The translations under genes and the position numbers were made by a program. The notes under the pieces were generated by a model. It was not told the origin of the DNA. It saw nothing but the letters and a program-made list of their open reading frames with translations, and did no database searches. A stretch of 64,000 bases of DNA from Bacillus badius NBRC 15713. GTDB taxonomy: Bacteria > Bacillota > Bacilli > Bacillales > Domibacillaceae. Location of the stretch: the NCBI RefSeq assembly GCF_001591605.1, contig NZ_BCVF01000003.1:109329-173328 (forward strand), in the 5' to 3' direction. Positions 19,873 to 28,732 of the stretch are shown in pieces (the first letter of the stretch is position 1; each line of letters begins with the position of its first letter).

Positions 19873-20033
19873 AAAAAAACCTCCTAAAGTTACATATACT
19901 ATGGTCAGTATAGCATCGATCAGAATCGGATGCTAATTTTTTGCTTCACATTTTGTTTTTCCCGTTTACAAGACATTTACTCTTCCATTTCCATTCTTTT
20001 TCAATCGTTGTCATAGGTGAATAAGAAGCAAAT

Positions 20034-20068
20034 AAAAAAGCCGGTGCTATTCACAGCATCGGCTTTTT
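20034..20068 (-). terminator. Terminator of the fad/etf operon
   Basis: Stem AAGCCGGTGCT/AGCATCGGCTT with T-rich minus-strand tail, 7 bases past the etfA stop. Confidence 0.88.
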
Positions 20069-20074
20069 CACCTG

Positions 20075-21055
20075 TCAAGACGTAGCTACTTTCAGCTTTT
20101 TAAACTCCTCTGTCAGCATTGGAACAACTTCAAACAAATCGCCGACAATTCCATAATCAGCGACACTGAAAATGCTTGCTTCCGGATCTTTGTTAATGGC
20201 CACAATCACCTTAGAGTTAGACATGCCGGCTAAGTGTTGAATCGCCCCAGAGATTCCGCAGGCAATATATAAATCCGGTGTTACCACTTTTCCTGTCTGT
20301 CCGATTTGCAGTGAGTAATCACAGTAATCAGCATCACACGCACCGCGGGAAGCACCGACCGCTCCGCCTAGGACATCAGCCAGCTCCTGCAGCGGCTTGA
20401 AGCCCTCTTCGCTTTTCACGCCGCGTCCGCCGGCCACAATCACTTTTGCTTCTGACAAATCCACACCCTCCGCTGTTTTGCGAACAACTTCCTGAATGAT
20501 CGTGCGGATATCTTTAATATCTGTATTTACTGGATAGACATCCCCCGAACGAGAATCATCTTTTTCAAGCGGTGCGATGTTGTTCGGGCGTACAGAGGCC
20601 AATACAAGACCTGCGCTCACCTTTTTCTTTTCAAATGCTTTTCCCGAATAAATCGGACGAGTAAACACAATGTCCCCGCCGTCTTCTTCAATAGCTGTTG
20701 CATCGGAAATTAGCCCCGCCTGAAGCCTCGACGCAATTTTTGGAGATAAGTCTTTGCCAAGTGCAGTATGGCCAAAAATAATGGCCTCCGGATTTTCTCG
20801 GTCAACAACGGCAAGCAGTGCTTGAGAATAGCCGTCAGAAGTATATTGCGCCAGCTTTTCATTCTCCACTACCGCCACGCGGTCAGCTCCGTAATGAATC
20901 ATCTGGTCCGCCAGCCCGCTGATGGATTCTCCGATAAGCACCCCGATCACTTCGCCGCCCTCAGCTACTTTCTTTCCTGCAGCTATGGCCTCAAAAGAAA
21001 CATTTCTTAACGCTCCGTCACGCACTTCTCCCAATACTAATACTTTTTTTGACAT
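20075..21055 (-). CDS. etfA: Electron transfer flavoprotein alpha subunit
   Basis: A 326-residue subunit that carries the FAD of ETF, the acceptor for acyl-CoA dehydrogenases. The C-terminal FAD-binding region is clear: AGGRGVKSEEGF, then GASRGACDADYCDYSLQIGQTG and a PDLYIACGISGAIQH block. It is the last gene of the fadR-fadB-etfB-etfA operon. ETF shuttles electrons from fatty-acid oxidation to the respiratory chain. Confidence 0.97.
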   Translation of the reverse strand: MSKKVLVLGEVRDGALRNVSFEAIAAGKKVAEGGEVIGVLIGESISGLADQMIHYGADRVAVVENEKLAQYTSDGYSQALLAVVDRENPEAIIFGHTALGKDLSPKIASRLQAGLISDATAIEEDGGDIVFTRPIYSGKAFEKKKVSAGLVLASVRPNNIAPLEKDDSRSGDVYPVNTDIKDIRTIIQEVVRKTAEGVDLSEAKVIVAGGRGVKSEEGFKPLQELADVLGGAVGASRGACDADYCDYSLQIGQTGKVVTPDLYIACGISGAIQHLAGMSNSKVIVAINKDPEASIFSVADYGIVGDLFEVVPMLTEEFKKLKVATS

Positions 21056-21083
21056 GTAAATCCCCTCCTGTCCTGTTTACCCT

Positions 21084-21857
21084 TTAAATGACCTTTGCTT
21101 CACTGTGCAGTAAATTCACCAGTTCCTGTACTTGATCGCTCAATTCTCCTTCGAGAATACGGCCCGCTTCTTTTTTCGGCGGCAAGAACACGGCAATCGT
21201 TTCTGTTTTTGCCTCCACTTCATCCTCATCAAGATCAAGATCATCTAGCTCTAATTCATCAAGCGGCTTCTTTTTCGCTTTCATAATGCCTGGAAGCGAT
21301 GGATAGCGCGGGTCATTCAACCCTTGCTGGGCTGTAACGAGAAGCGGCAGCTTTGTTTCAATTTTTTCTGAATCTCCTTCTACATCGCGGACGATGTGAA
21401 CGCTTTCACCTTCAATTTTAATCTCCGTAATGGTTGTGACATAAGGCATTCCGAGCAAATCGGCCACACGCGGGCCAACCTGTCCGCTGCCGCCGTCAAT
21501 GGCTACGTTGCCAGCGATAATTAAATCCGCTTCCTTATCTTTCAAAAACTCAGCCAAAATCTTCGCTGTTGTATATTGATCTCCATTTTCGACATCGTCT
21601 TCAGTGTTAATTAACACTGCTTTATCGGCTCCCATAGCAAGGGCTGTCCGAAGCTGTTTTTCTGCTTCTTCATTGCCGACAGAAACAACTGTAACTTCTC
21701 CGCCTTTGTCGTCACGAATTTGGATCGCTTCCTCGACGGCATACTCGTCATAAGGGTTAATGATAAATTCCGCGCCATCTTCCTGAATTTGGCCGTTTGC
21801 CACGCTAATTTTTTCCTCGGTATCGAATGTTCTCTTCAGAAGTACATAAATATTCAT
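21084..21857 (-). CDS. etfB: Electron transfer flavoprotein beta subunit
   Basis: A 257-residue partner of EtfA that binds AMP. The N-terminus MNIYVLLKRTFDTEE and the INPYDEYAVEEA block are typical. The recognition-loop segment AQQGLNDPRYPSLPGIMKAKK is present. The frame is open to 21905, but the ATG at 21857 follows GGAGGGG and gives the family N-terminus. It lies between fadB and etfA, with spacing of 28 bases to etfA. Confidence 0.96.
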   Translation of the reverse strand: MNIYVLLKRTFDTEEKISVANGQIQEDGAEFIINPYDEYAVEEAIQIRDDKGGEVTVVSVGNEEAEKQLRTALAMGADKAVLINTEDDVENGDQYTTAKILAEFLKDKEADLIIAGNVAIDGGSGQVGPRVADLLGMPYVTTITEIKIEGESVHIVRDVEGDSEKIETKLPLLVTAQQGLNDPRYPSLPGIMKAKKKPLDELELDDLDLDEDEVEAKTETIAVFLPPKKEAGRILEGELSDQVQELVNLLHSEAKVI

Positions 21858-21925
21858 AATTTCCCCTCCTGCTTTGCTCTTTTCTGTCCATTTGAAAGAT
21901 TGCAAATATTTTTTACAAAAACAAT

Positions 21926-22696
21926 TTACCCCTTGAATACCGGCTGCCGCTTCTCAATAAATGCGCCGATGCCTTCTTTGGCATCTTGAGAATCAAATAC
22001 TTCTCCGAACAGCTCCGCCTCTCTTTCTACCCCTCTGTAATACTCAGCATGCTTTGAAAAATTCAGCAACTCAATGGCTGCTTTCATGCTGATTGGGCTT
22101 TTGAGAGCAATTTTAGCCGCCATTTCACGGGCTTTAGAAAGCAGTTCTTCCTCCGGATAGGCATGATTAGCGAGCCCCCACTGTACCGCTTCAGCTCCAG
22201 TAATCGGTTCGCTTGTCAGCAGCAATTCCGCTGCCTTTGCTGTGCCCACATAACGAGAAAGACGCTGCGACCCTGCAAATCCAGGAACAAGTCCAAGAGA
22301 AAGTTCTGGCAAGCCAAGCTTAGCTTGTTCTGAAACCAGGCGGATATGGCAGCTCATCGCCAATTCCAGCCCGCCCCCAAGCGCTGCTCCATGGATCGCC
22401 GCGATCACTGGCTTCGAAAAATTCTCAATCCTCTCAAATACCCGCTGTCCGCGGGCAGCAAGCTTTGAGAACTCTTCTCCGCTCTGTACCGTCGTAAACT
22501 CTTTAATATCAGCGCCGGCTGAAAAAAATCTTCCCTCGCCGCTGATCAGTACGACCCGCACCTCGTTATCCTGCTCAATCTCGTTGAACGCTTGCTCAAT
22601 GTCAGCGATCAGCGAACTCGAAAGAGCGTTAGCCGGCGGCCGTTGAATCAGCACTTCCGCCGTCCGGCCTTCTCTTTTCCATGATATGTATCCCAT
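21926..22696 (-). CDS. fadB: Enoyl-CoA hydratase
   Basis: A 256-residue crotonase-fold enzyme hydrating trans-2-enoyl-CoA in beta-oxidation. The oxyanion-hole segments are present: GRFFSAGADIKEF and HGAALGGGLELAMSC (about residues 99-113). The catalytic Glu region is ELSLGLVPGFAGSQRL, with Glu at the first catalytic position of that block. In B. subtilis the homologue (ysiB) is in the FadR regulon. It follows fadR within the same operon. Confidence 0.92.
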   Translation of the reverse strand: MGYISWKREGRTAEVLIQRPPANALSSSLIADIEQAFNEIEQDNEVRVVLISGEGRFFSAGADIKEFTTVQSGEEFSKLAARGQRVFERIENFSKPVIAAIHGAALGGGLELAMSCHIRLVSEQAKLGLPELSLGLVPGFAGSQRLSRYVGTAKAAELLLTSEPITGAEAVQWGLANHAYPEEELLSKAREMAAKIALKSPISMKAAIELLNFSKHAEYYRGVEREAELFGEVFDSQDAKEGIGAFIEKRQPVFKG

Positions 22697-22727
22697 TGTT
22701 CACCATCCCCCTTGTGCCGAATATCAA

Positions 22728-23312
22728 TCAGCGAATAGAAAATCCATTTAGCAGCATTTCCCCTACTTCAGAAGAAAGCGCCGGAAGATCGTATTTTTGA
22801 TCATTCATCACCCAGGTCGTAACCGTCTCATCAATCGTACCGAAAATCATTTGTCTTGCAAGCTGAATGTTGAGTGAAGGCCTGAATTCCCCTTTTTCGA
22901 CACCTTCCTTCAACACCTCGTCAATTAACTGGAGGTAGTCTTTCAGCACTCCGTTAATTTTCAAGCGAAGCTCTTTGTTTGACTGCCTGAGCTCCAGCTG
23001 GGTAACAACGGCTAAATGGCGGTCTTCCGCCAATATAGAAAAATGATGATCGACCAATAATAATAACTTCTCCGCCGCTTCCGTTTTTCCTGCTAAAGCT
23101 TCTTGAATTTTCTTGACGAAACTTCCCATTTTTTCTTCAAATAATGAAATTAATATGTCTTCTTTGTTTTTAAAGTATAAATAGATGGTGCCATCTGCTA
23201 CTCCCGCTTGCTTGGCTATCTTTGCAACCTGGGCTTGATGATAGCCGTTCTCTGCAATCGTTACAACAGCGGCATCAATGATCTGGTGATATTTTGGTTT
23301 ATTTCGTTTCAC
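22728..23312 (-). CDS. fadR: TetR-family fatty-acid degradation repressor FadR
   Basis: A 194-residue repressor, the same length as B. subtilis FadR (YsiA) and very similar to it. The N-terminal helix-turn-helix reads VAKIAKQAGVADGTIYLYFKNKEDI, and the C-terminal part contains the conserved QMIFGTIDETVTTWV. It binds long-chain acyl-CoA, which releases it from DNA. The start is GTG at 23312, with GGAGG 9 bases upstream; the longer frame to 23363 would begin inside the promoter region. A perfect operator lies just upstream, so it autoregulates. Confidence 0.95.
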   Translation of the reverse strand: MKRNKPKYHQIIDAAVVTIAENGYHQAQVAKIAKQAGVADGTIYLYFKNKEDILISLFEEKMGSFVKKIQEALAGKTEAAEKLLLLVDHHFSILAEDRHLAVVTQLELRQSNKELRLKINGVLKDYLQLIDEVLKEGVEKGEFRPSLNIQLARQMIFGTIDETVTTWVMNDQKYDLPALSSEVGEMLLNGFSIR

Positions 23313-23348
23313 AGGCTGCCCCCTCCTACTGTCTCTGCATCCATAAAA

Positions 23349-23366
23349 TGAATGACTATTCATTCA
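23349..23366. promoter_or_regulatory. FadR operator
   Basis: TGAATGACTATTCATTCA is an 18-base palindrome matching the B. subtilis FadR box (TGAATGAnTAnTCATTCA). It sits over the predicted transcription start of fadR-fadB-etfB-etfA, so binding would block that promoter. Confidence 0.92.
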
Positions 23367-23373
23367 TGTTTTT

Positions 23374-23402
23374 ATATTACCGTTTTATGCTGAAGGAGTC
23401 AA
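23374..23402 (-). promoter_or_regulatory. Sigma-A promoter of fadR-fadB-etfBA
   Basis: Minus-strand TTGACT, 17 bases, TAATAT. The FadR box begins 7 bases downstream of the -10. Confidence 0.85.
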
Positions 23403-23430
23403 GAGGGGACAAGCTGTTTTTTTATTCCAT

Positions 23431-25119
23431 TTAACTTGTTTTTTCTTGTTTTCTCTTTTCCTCATCGATCAGCGCACGTCTTAAAATTTTTCCAACAGCT
23501 GTTTTTGGAAGCTCTGTTCTGAACTCATAAATTCTCGGTACTTTGTAGGCCGCTAACTGGGCTCTGGCAAATAGGTTTAATTCTTCTTCGGTTACGGAAT
23601 GTCCTTCTTTTAAGACGATGTATGCCTTGACCGTTTCCCCCCGGTAAGCATCAGGAACACCTACGACTACTGCTTCTTGAATGGACGGGTGCTCATACAA
23701 TACTTCCTCTACTTCACGCGGGTAAATGTTATAACCGCCTGCAAGAATCATATCCTTCTTGCGGTCCACCACAAAGAAATATCCATTTTCGTCCATATAA
23801 CCGACATCACCGGTCAACAGCCAGCCGTCTTTAAACGTCATTTCTGTTTCTTCAGGCCGGTTCCAATAACCTTTCATTACCTGAGGCCCTTTCACAACCA
23901 CTTCTCCAACTTCTCCCGGAGGCAGCACCTCGCCTGTATCGAGAGATAGAATGGCTGCTTCTGTATCCGGCCATGGAACGCCCACGCTGCCCTTCACCCG
24001 TTCAGAATCCCACAAAAAGTTTGCATGGGTAACAGGGGAGGTTTCTGATAGCCCATATCCTTCCACAAGCTTTCCGCCGGTGACTTTCTCAAACTTTTGC
24101 TGTACTTCGGCAGGTAAAGGCGCAGAGCCGCTTAGACATGAACGAATGGAAGATAGGTCATACTTTCTTAAATCCGGATCGTTCAACAAAGCGATGTAAA
24201 TAGTAGGAGCGCCCGGGAATAAGGTAGGCCGCTGCTTTTCAATCGCTTTCAAGGTCGTTTTGACATCAAATTTAGGAAGAAGCACCATTTTATACGCTTG
24301 CATCACAGATAGAACCATCACCGCCGTCATGCCGTACACATGGAAAAAGGGAAGCACCCCGAGAATCACTTCTTCTCCTTTTTTGCACTTGTACATCCAT
24401 GCAGCGCACATTGACGTGTTGGCTATAAGATTTTTGTGCGTCAGCATAACTCCTTTCGGAAAACCGGTCGTTCCTCCTGTATATTGAAGAAGTGCAAGGT
24501 CTTCATCAAAGTGAAAAGGAAGGTCTATTTCTTTCGCCGGCTCGGTTTCAATAATGCGCTTAAATTCATGATTTGTTCCGCGCTCCTCCACATGGACTTT
24601 TAACCCTGTTTGCTTAGTTTGTATAAAAGGGTAAATGATGTTTTTTGGAAAAGGAAGATAGTCTTTGACAGCGGTTACAATAATATGCTGCAAGGGTGTA
24701 TTCTTTATGACTTGCCGTACGCGGGGGTACAAAACATCTAGTGTAATAATGACGATGGAGCCAGAATCTTTCATTTGATATTCAATTTCTCTTTCTGTAT
24801 ACAGCGGGTTCGTTTGGACGACGACTGCTCCTGCATATAACACCCCGAAATAACTGATGACTGCCTGAGGACCATTAGGAAGCATGATAGCTACCCGGTC
24901 TCCTTTTTTCACCCCGAGTTTCCTTAAATAATTGCCAACCTTCAAAGAAGATTCATACACTTCCTGAAAAGTTAGCTCTTTCCCCATGAAGTGGATCGCT
25001 GTTTTATTAGGGTACTGTTGGGCTGTCTTCGTTAAATATGATTGCACCGGCTGTTCTTCATAGGTAAGTGAAGCGGGTATTTCCTCTGGATAACTCGCAA
25101 GCCAAGGCCGAATACTCAT
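23431..25119 (-). CDS. lcfA: Long-chain fatty-acid--CoA ligase
   Basis: A 562-residue AMP-forming ligase that activates fatty acids as acyl-CoA before beta-oxidation. The ATP-binding P-loop is YTGGTTGFPKGV, followed by GYGLSETSP and the late motifs TGDVGYMDENGYFFVVDRKKDMI and GKILRR. The ATG at 25119 is preferred over the one at 25125 because GGGAGGG stands 6 bases before it. It is upstream of fadR as in B. subtilis, but the FadR box lies downstream of lcfA and none was seen at its own promoter. Confidence 0.95.
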   Translation of the reverse strand: MSIRPWLASYPEEIPASLTYEEQPVQSYLTKTAQQYPNKTAIHFMGKELTFQEVYESSLKVGNYLRKLGVKKGDRVAIMLPNGPQAVISYFGVLYAGAVVVQTNPLYTEREIEYQMKDSGSIVIITLDVLYPRVRQVIKNTPLQHIIVTAVKDYLPFPKNIIYPFIQTKQTGLKVHVEERGTNHEFKRIIETEPAKEIDLPFHFDEDLALLQYTGGTTGFPKGVMLTHKNLIANTSMCAAWMYKCKKGEEVILGVLPFFHVYGMTAVMVLSVMQAYKMVLLPKFDVKTTLKAIEKQRPTLFPGAPTIYIALLNDPDLRKYDLSSIRSCLSGSAPLPAEVQQKFEKVTGGKLVEGYGLSETSPVTHANFLWDSERVKGSVGVPWPDTEAAILSLDTGEVLPPGEVGEVVVKGPQVMKGYWNRPEETEMTFKDGWLLTGDVGYMDENGYFFVVDRKKDMILAGGYNIYPREVEEVLYEHPSIQEAVVVGVPDAYRGETVKAYIVLKEGHSVTEEELNLFARAQLAAYKVPRIYEFRTELPKTAVGKILRRALIDEEKRKQEKTS

Positions 25120-25165
25120 TTCCATCCCTCCCCGTTCGTTTTGAATATTATAAATATTCTCCTCA

Positions 25166-25195
25166 ATTATAAACTATGTAAGAAGGCTTTGCCAA
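25166..25195 (-). promoter_or_regulatory. Candidate sigma-A promoter of lcfA
   Basis: Minus-strand TTGGCA, 18 bases, TATAAT. It overlaps the hairpin that may end the vanW-like transcript. Confidence 0.5.
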
Positions 25196-25213
25196 ATGGA
25201 AAAGCAAAGCCTT
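25183..25213 (-). terminator. Possible terminator after the VanW-domain gene
   Basis: Perfect 10-base stem AAGGCTTTGC/GCAAAGCCTT; the minus-strand tail CTTACAT is only weakly T-rich. Confidence 0.45.
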
Positions 25214-25269
25214 GCCAGCAGCCGTTCCTCCAGTAAAAGAAGAATAGAAAATCCAACTTGAAACTTTTT

Positions 25270-26142
25270 TTATTTTCCACTTTTTCTTGTTTTTGCACTT
25301 TCCGATGATAATACCCGAATGATCATTTTCCCGTCGTAGGATGCTGCCCGAATAATGATTGGATGATCATATTCATTTTTAAATACAAAATCCGGTCCCC
25401 ACCAGCTGACAGTCGCGTCTTTTCCCGGCGGCACATACGGTACTTTTCTGCTATGCGAGTAGCGCTCAACAATCTCTATGCCCTCTAAGTTAACCGCATT
25501 AAACAATGTTGACGACACCTGGCAGATGCCGCCCCCAATATCTTCTGCCATCTCTCCCTTAATGATCACAGGGGCGCGCTTGTATCCTTTTTTCTCTGTA
25601 CGCTCGCCGACCACCTTGTTGAAAGAAAACTTTTCTCCCGGGAAAACAATATGATTATTGATCGCTTTCGCCGCCAAAAGGATGTTATAGGAACGCTCTT
25701 TATGGCGTTTCGAGAAGTAGGTGGTAAAGCGGCCGATTTCCTTTGAACTGATCTCCGCCAAAAGCTCGCTATTCACCCGCGGGTGAACCTCCTTCATCGG
25801 GAGCGTTATGGAGCCAGATTTCTCCCCATAGAAAAATGCATAAAATTGCTTGACGAATGCTTCTTGATCGAGAGCTGCCCCCGCTTTTTCGGGCACAATC
25901 TCTCTTCTTTCATTGAGCGTTGCATTCACGGGGTGTTTATACACCTGCTTATTTAAACGGTCAACCAGCTCTTGCACCTTATTCAAGTCAACAAAGGACT
26001 CATCTGCCGGCGAGAGCAGGAATTGATTGCGCGCAATGGTTTCACTTGAATTTTCACCTGTAATAGTAAGGGTTTGTGCTCCAGAGATAACAGGAAAAGT
26101 TGATAAAAATAAAAAGAGCATACATGTTGCTTTTTTAATCAT
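25270..26142 (-). CDS. Secreted VanW-family protein
   Basis: A 290-residue protein with a signal peptide (MIKKATCMLFLFL... to about residue 23). The VanW domain lies in the second half: FNKVVGERTEKKGYKRAPVII, GGGICQVSSTLFNA and YSHSRKVPYVPPGKDATVSWW are its hallmark blocks. VanW-domain proteins occur in vancomycin-resistance clusters and near cell-wall genes, but their biochemical role is not established. No van genes are nearby, so resistance should not be inferred. The ATG at 26142 has GGAGG 7 bases upstream. The gene is absent from this place in B. subtilis. Confidence 0.87.
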   Translation of the reverse strand: MIKKATCMLFLFLSTFPVISGAQTLTITGENSSETIARNQFLLSPADESFVDLNKVQELVDRLNKQVYKHPVNATLNERREIVPEKAGAALDQEAFVKQFYAFFYGEKSGSITLPMKEVHPRVNSELLAEISSKEIGRFTTYFSKRHKERSYNILLAAKAINNHIVFPGEKFSFNKVVGERTEKKGYKRAPVIIKGEMAEDIGGGICQVSSTLFNAVNLEGIEIVERYSHSRKVPYVPPGKDATVSWWGPDFVFKNEYDHPIIIRAASYDGKMIIRVLSSESAKTRKSGK

Positions 26143-26313
26143 CTCATCACCTCCTCTTCTTAGTATTGGTTGAAGAGAAGGTTTCATGCGCTGCAAAAAG
26201 AACCGTTCGCCTTACACCGCACTTTTTTCAGCGCATCTTCATTGATACACAGTCGCATTTTTCTTTTTTTATCATAATTTGTTAATGATAACTAGCAGGA
26301 AGGAGAGTTACAA

Positions 26314-26757
26314 ATGGGATTTGAAAAAAACAATCTGCCAGGGCTTTTTAACGGCTCATTTCATCATTTCGTAAAATCTATTGACTCGTTTTTCGATGAA
26401 TCGTTGAAGCATTTAGACTCTTTTCTTAGCCAGAATGTTTTCCCTGTTGAATGGTATGAAACGGAATCTGACATGATTATTGAAGCAGACCTCCCTGGAC
26501 ATAAACGGGAGCATATTCAAGTGGAAGTGCTCGGCAACCAGCTGCGGATTGCAGTAGAGCACGCTGATATGACAACGATCCATCATCATGAACAAGTTTA
26601 CTCTCACAGGAAACAATCTCTTCAGAAAATCGAACGGTGCCTCACACTGCCATTTTCTATTTCTGAAAAGGATACACATGCCACCTATAAAAACGGGCTG
26701 TTGCGAATTATTACTCCTAAACAACCTCATGATAAGCGGTTTGTGGATATCGAGTAA
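26314..26757 (+). CDS. Hsp20/alpha-crystallin small heat-shock protein
   Basis: A 147-residue protein with an alpha-crystallin domain at about residues 45-140. It begins PVEWYETESDMIIEADLPGHKREHIQVEVLGNQLRI and ends with YKNGLLRIITPK, whose G-L central motif is the family signature. Small heat-shock proteins hold unfolding proteins in soluble form. In spore formers several members are coat or spore proteins, so a spore role is possible. AAGGAG precedes the ATG by 8-9 bases. No CIRCE element was seen. The pyruvate-kinase-like gene follows after 113 bases on the same strand. Confidence 0.85.
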   Translation: MGFEKNNLPGLFNGSFHHFVKSIDSFFDESLKHLDSFLSQNVFPVEWYETESDMIIEADLPGHKREHIQVEVLGNQLRIAVEHADMTTIHHHEQVYSHRKQSLQKIERCLTLPFSISEKDTHATYKNGLLRIITPKQPHDKRFVDIE

Positions 26758-26870
26758 GCACCGGCCGGCAACTGTTGACCTAACCTTCTTACAAAGAAGA
26801 TTTGCACCTATCTCTTAAAAGAAGAATACAATTCATTATTAATCCTTTTTTATATTGAGGTGGATGGATC

Positions 26871-28682
26871 ATGCACCACTTTTCGCACACTGAATTAGCG
26901 AACACGGCCTGGTCGCTGTATCAGAAAGCACTGAACGAAGCTGCTGCTGTTTCAGCTTCCTATCCGCGTGTCTGCCACACATTCAGCGCACAAAACCTGA
27001 AAGCCTATCTTGCTTACAAAAATAATGTTCACGCCGAATTTACAGCCGCTCTCCGCCATAAAGGGCTTTGCATAAGTTCGAATCAGCATATGGTCCAAAG
27101 CTTGCACACTCTCTGTTCAAACCTAGGCATCCTTCTTCCCCGTTATCCAGACTACCGGGAAGCACCTTTACAGCTTGCCAAGAAGCGGAAAGAGATTGTC
27201 CTAGGAAAAAAACACCGCACAGAATCTCCGCATATCATGGTCACTTTAGACACCCAAATGACCGTTTCTGTGATTGAACGTTTTTTGTTGAACGGGATGT
27301 CCATTGCCCGAATCAACTGCGCCTATGGCGAAGCAGCAGCATGGGAAAAGCTGACCAGAGCCATTCGCGGCGCTGAAGACCGTTTAAGAAGGAAAGGGCT
27401 ATATGAGGGAGAAAGGTGTCAAATTTACATGGACCTGGCGGGACCGAAAATTAGAATTGGACCGCTCAAAAAAGTGGCCTATCCCCTAAAGATAGGCATT
27501 AAAAAGAATCAATATGGGCAGCCTTTAAGGGCAAAAAAAGGCTTTATAAGCTGGAACCCAACAGCGGGCAGCCACTTGATGAACGAAGAACATGATTTTA
27601 TTATTTACGCCTCTTCTCATCAGGAGTGCCATTCTTTTCAGCAAGGGGAGCCTCTTTATTTTATAGATAGCCGCCATAAGAAAAGACAATTTCTTATTAC
27701 GGATGTTTCTTCTGCCGGTTTAGCCGTCACTCTTGAGGAAACAGCCTATATCAATGAGCAGACGACATTCAAGAGTGCAGATGGACAAGTGGAGCTGCTG
27801 GTAAGACACCTTGAGACATCACCTGTCCAGATCGAAGTGAAAAAGGGCGATTTTGTCAGGCTTTATTTGCGTGATGATATAGAAGGACACCCCGCTACTG
27901 AATCCACAACAGCGGGTATTCCAGTGACGCTTCCAGAAGCATTTGCTACTATTCAACAAGGAGACCGGGTATTGATTGATGATGGAAAAATCCAGGCAGC
28001 CGTAAGGAAACGAAACAATGAGTTTATCGATATCGAAATTTTATTCCCCGATACGCAGGCTTCTCTTAAAGAAAACAAAGGGATCAATCTTCCTGACTGC
28101 CAGGTGAATGAAAACGTTGCTGCCCTGACGCAAAAAGACAAACAAGATTTGGCGTTTATTTGTGAGCATGCGGATATGGTCGGAATCTCCTTTGTACATA
28201 GTCCCGGCGATTTGCGGCAGCTGCAGCAGCTGATGCACAGCCTTTCGGAAAAAGACTTGGCTGTTATCGCAAAAATTGAAACAAGAGAAGCCGTCCGTAA
28301 CTTCTCAAACATCCTATTAGAGGGACTGACCTTTTCAAAGTTCGGCGTAATGGTCGCGAGAGGAGATTTGGCGATTGAAATAGGATTTGAGCAATTGCCC
28401 GTTGTCCAGAAAGAGATTTTGACGCTATGCCGCGCTGCCCATGTTCCCGTTATTCTGGCGACGCAAGTGCTGGAGTCTCTAGCAAAAAAAGGAACTCCGT
28501 CTCGATCGGAGCTGGCGGACCTGTCTTTTGGCAGTGAATTTGACGGCATTATGCTAAATAAAGGCCCTTTTATGGAAGAAACCATTGAATTTTTGACAGA
28601 CTCCCTTTCCCTTCTGTCACAGGTAAAAGACGGCAAGCAAATGATCACGCGCTCTTCACCTTTTAAAATGCCGACTGACTAG
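26871..28682 (+). CDS. Long pyruvate-kinase-like protein with N-terminal extension
   Basis: A 603-residue protein. Residues 1-115 are a helical extension without a recognised fold (SYPRVCHTFSAQNLKAYLAYK...). Residues 120-590 are a pyruvate-kinase barrel with lid domain: MDLAGPKIRIG, GINLPDCQV, AKIET (catalytic Lys), VARGDLAIEIGFEQLP, ATQVLESL and PSRSELADLSFG. Two sites deviate: the usual R-x-N-x-S-H-G reads RINCAYG (residues 147-153), and the MLSGET turn reads MLNKGPF. The C-terminal allosteric domain of ordinary PK is missing. Long PK-like proteins with a similar N-terminal domain are known in other bacteria, but their activity is unclear. A second-copy role or a changed substrate is possible. 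Confidence 0.85.
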   Translation: MHHFSHTELANTAWSLYQKALNEAAAVSASYPRVCHTFSAQNLKAYLAYKNNVHAEFTAALRHKGLCISSNQHMVQSLHTLCSNLGILLPRYPDYREAPLQLAKKRKEIVLGKKHRTESPHIMVTLDTQMTVSVIERFLLNGMSIARINCAYGEAAAWEKLTRAIRGAEDRLRRKGLYEGERCQIYMDLAGPKIRIGPLKKVAYPLKIGIKKNQYGQPLRAKKGFISWNPTAGSHLMNEEHDFIIYASSHQECHSFQQGEPLYFIDSRHKKRQFLITDVSSAGLAVTLEETAYINEQTTFKSADGQVELLVRHLETSPVQIEVKKGDFVRLYLRDDIEGHPATESTTAGIPVTLPEAFATIQQGDRVLIDDGKIQAAVRKRNNEFIDIEILFPDTQASLKENKGINLPDCQVNENVAALTQKDKQDLAFICEHADMVGISFVHSPGDLRQLQQLMHSLSEKDLAVIAKIETREAVRNFSNILLEGLTFSKFGVMVARGDLAIEIGFEQLPVVQKEILTLCRAAHVPVILATQVLESLAKKGTPSRSELADLSFGSEFDGIMLNKGPFMEETIEFLTDSLSLLSQVKDGKQMITRSSPFKMPTD

Positions 28683-28689
28683 CTGTGAA

Positions 28690-28732
28690 GAAAAAACACT
28701 TCCCCGGCGGACGCCAGGAAAGTGTTTTTTTT
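28690..28732. terminator. Bidirectional terminator after the PK-like gene
   Basis: Stem AAAAAACACTT/AAGTGTTTTTT with an inner CC/GG pair and eight T residues on the plus strand. It also follows the small membrane gene on the minus strand. Confidence 0.9.

Noticed and set aside
25270..26142. Vancomycin-resistance locus
   Set aside because: Only a VanW-domain protein is present; no vanH/A/X or VanRS homologues nearby.
27953..28648. 231-codon open frame antisense to the pyruvate-kinase-like gene
   Set aside because: Serine/arginine-rich composition typical of an antisense shadow, no ribosome binding site, and the plus strand encodes clear PK motifs.
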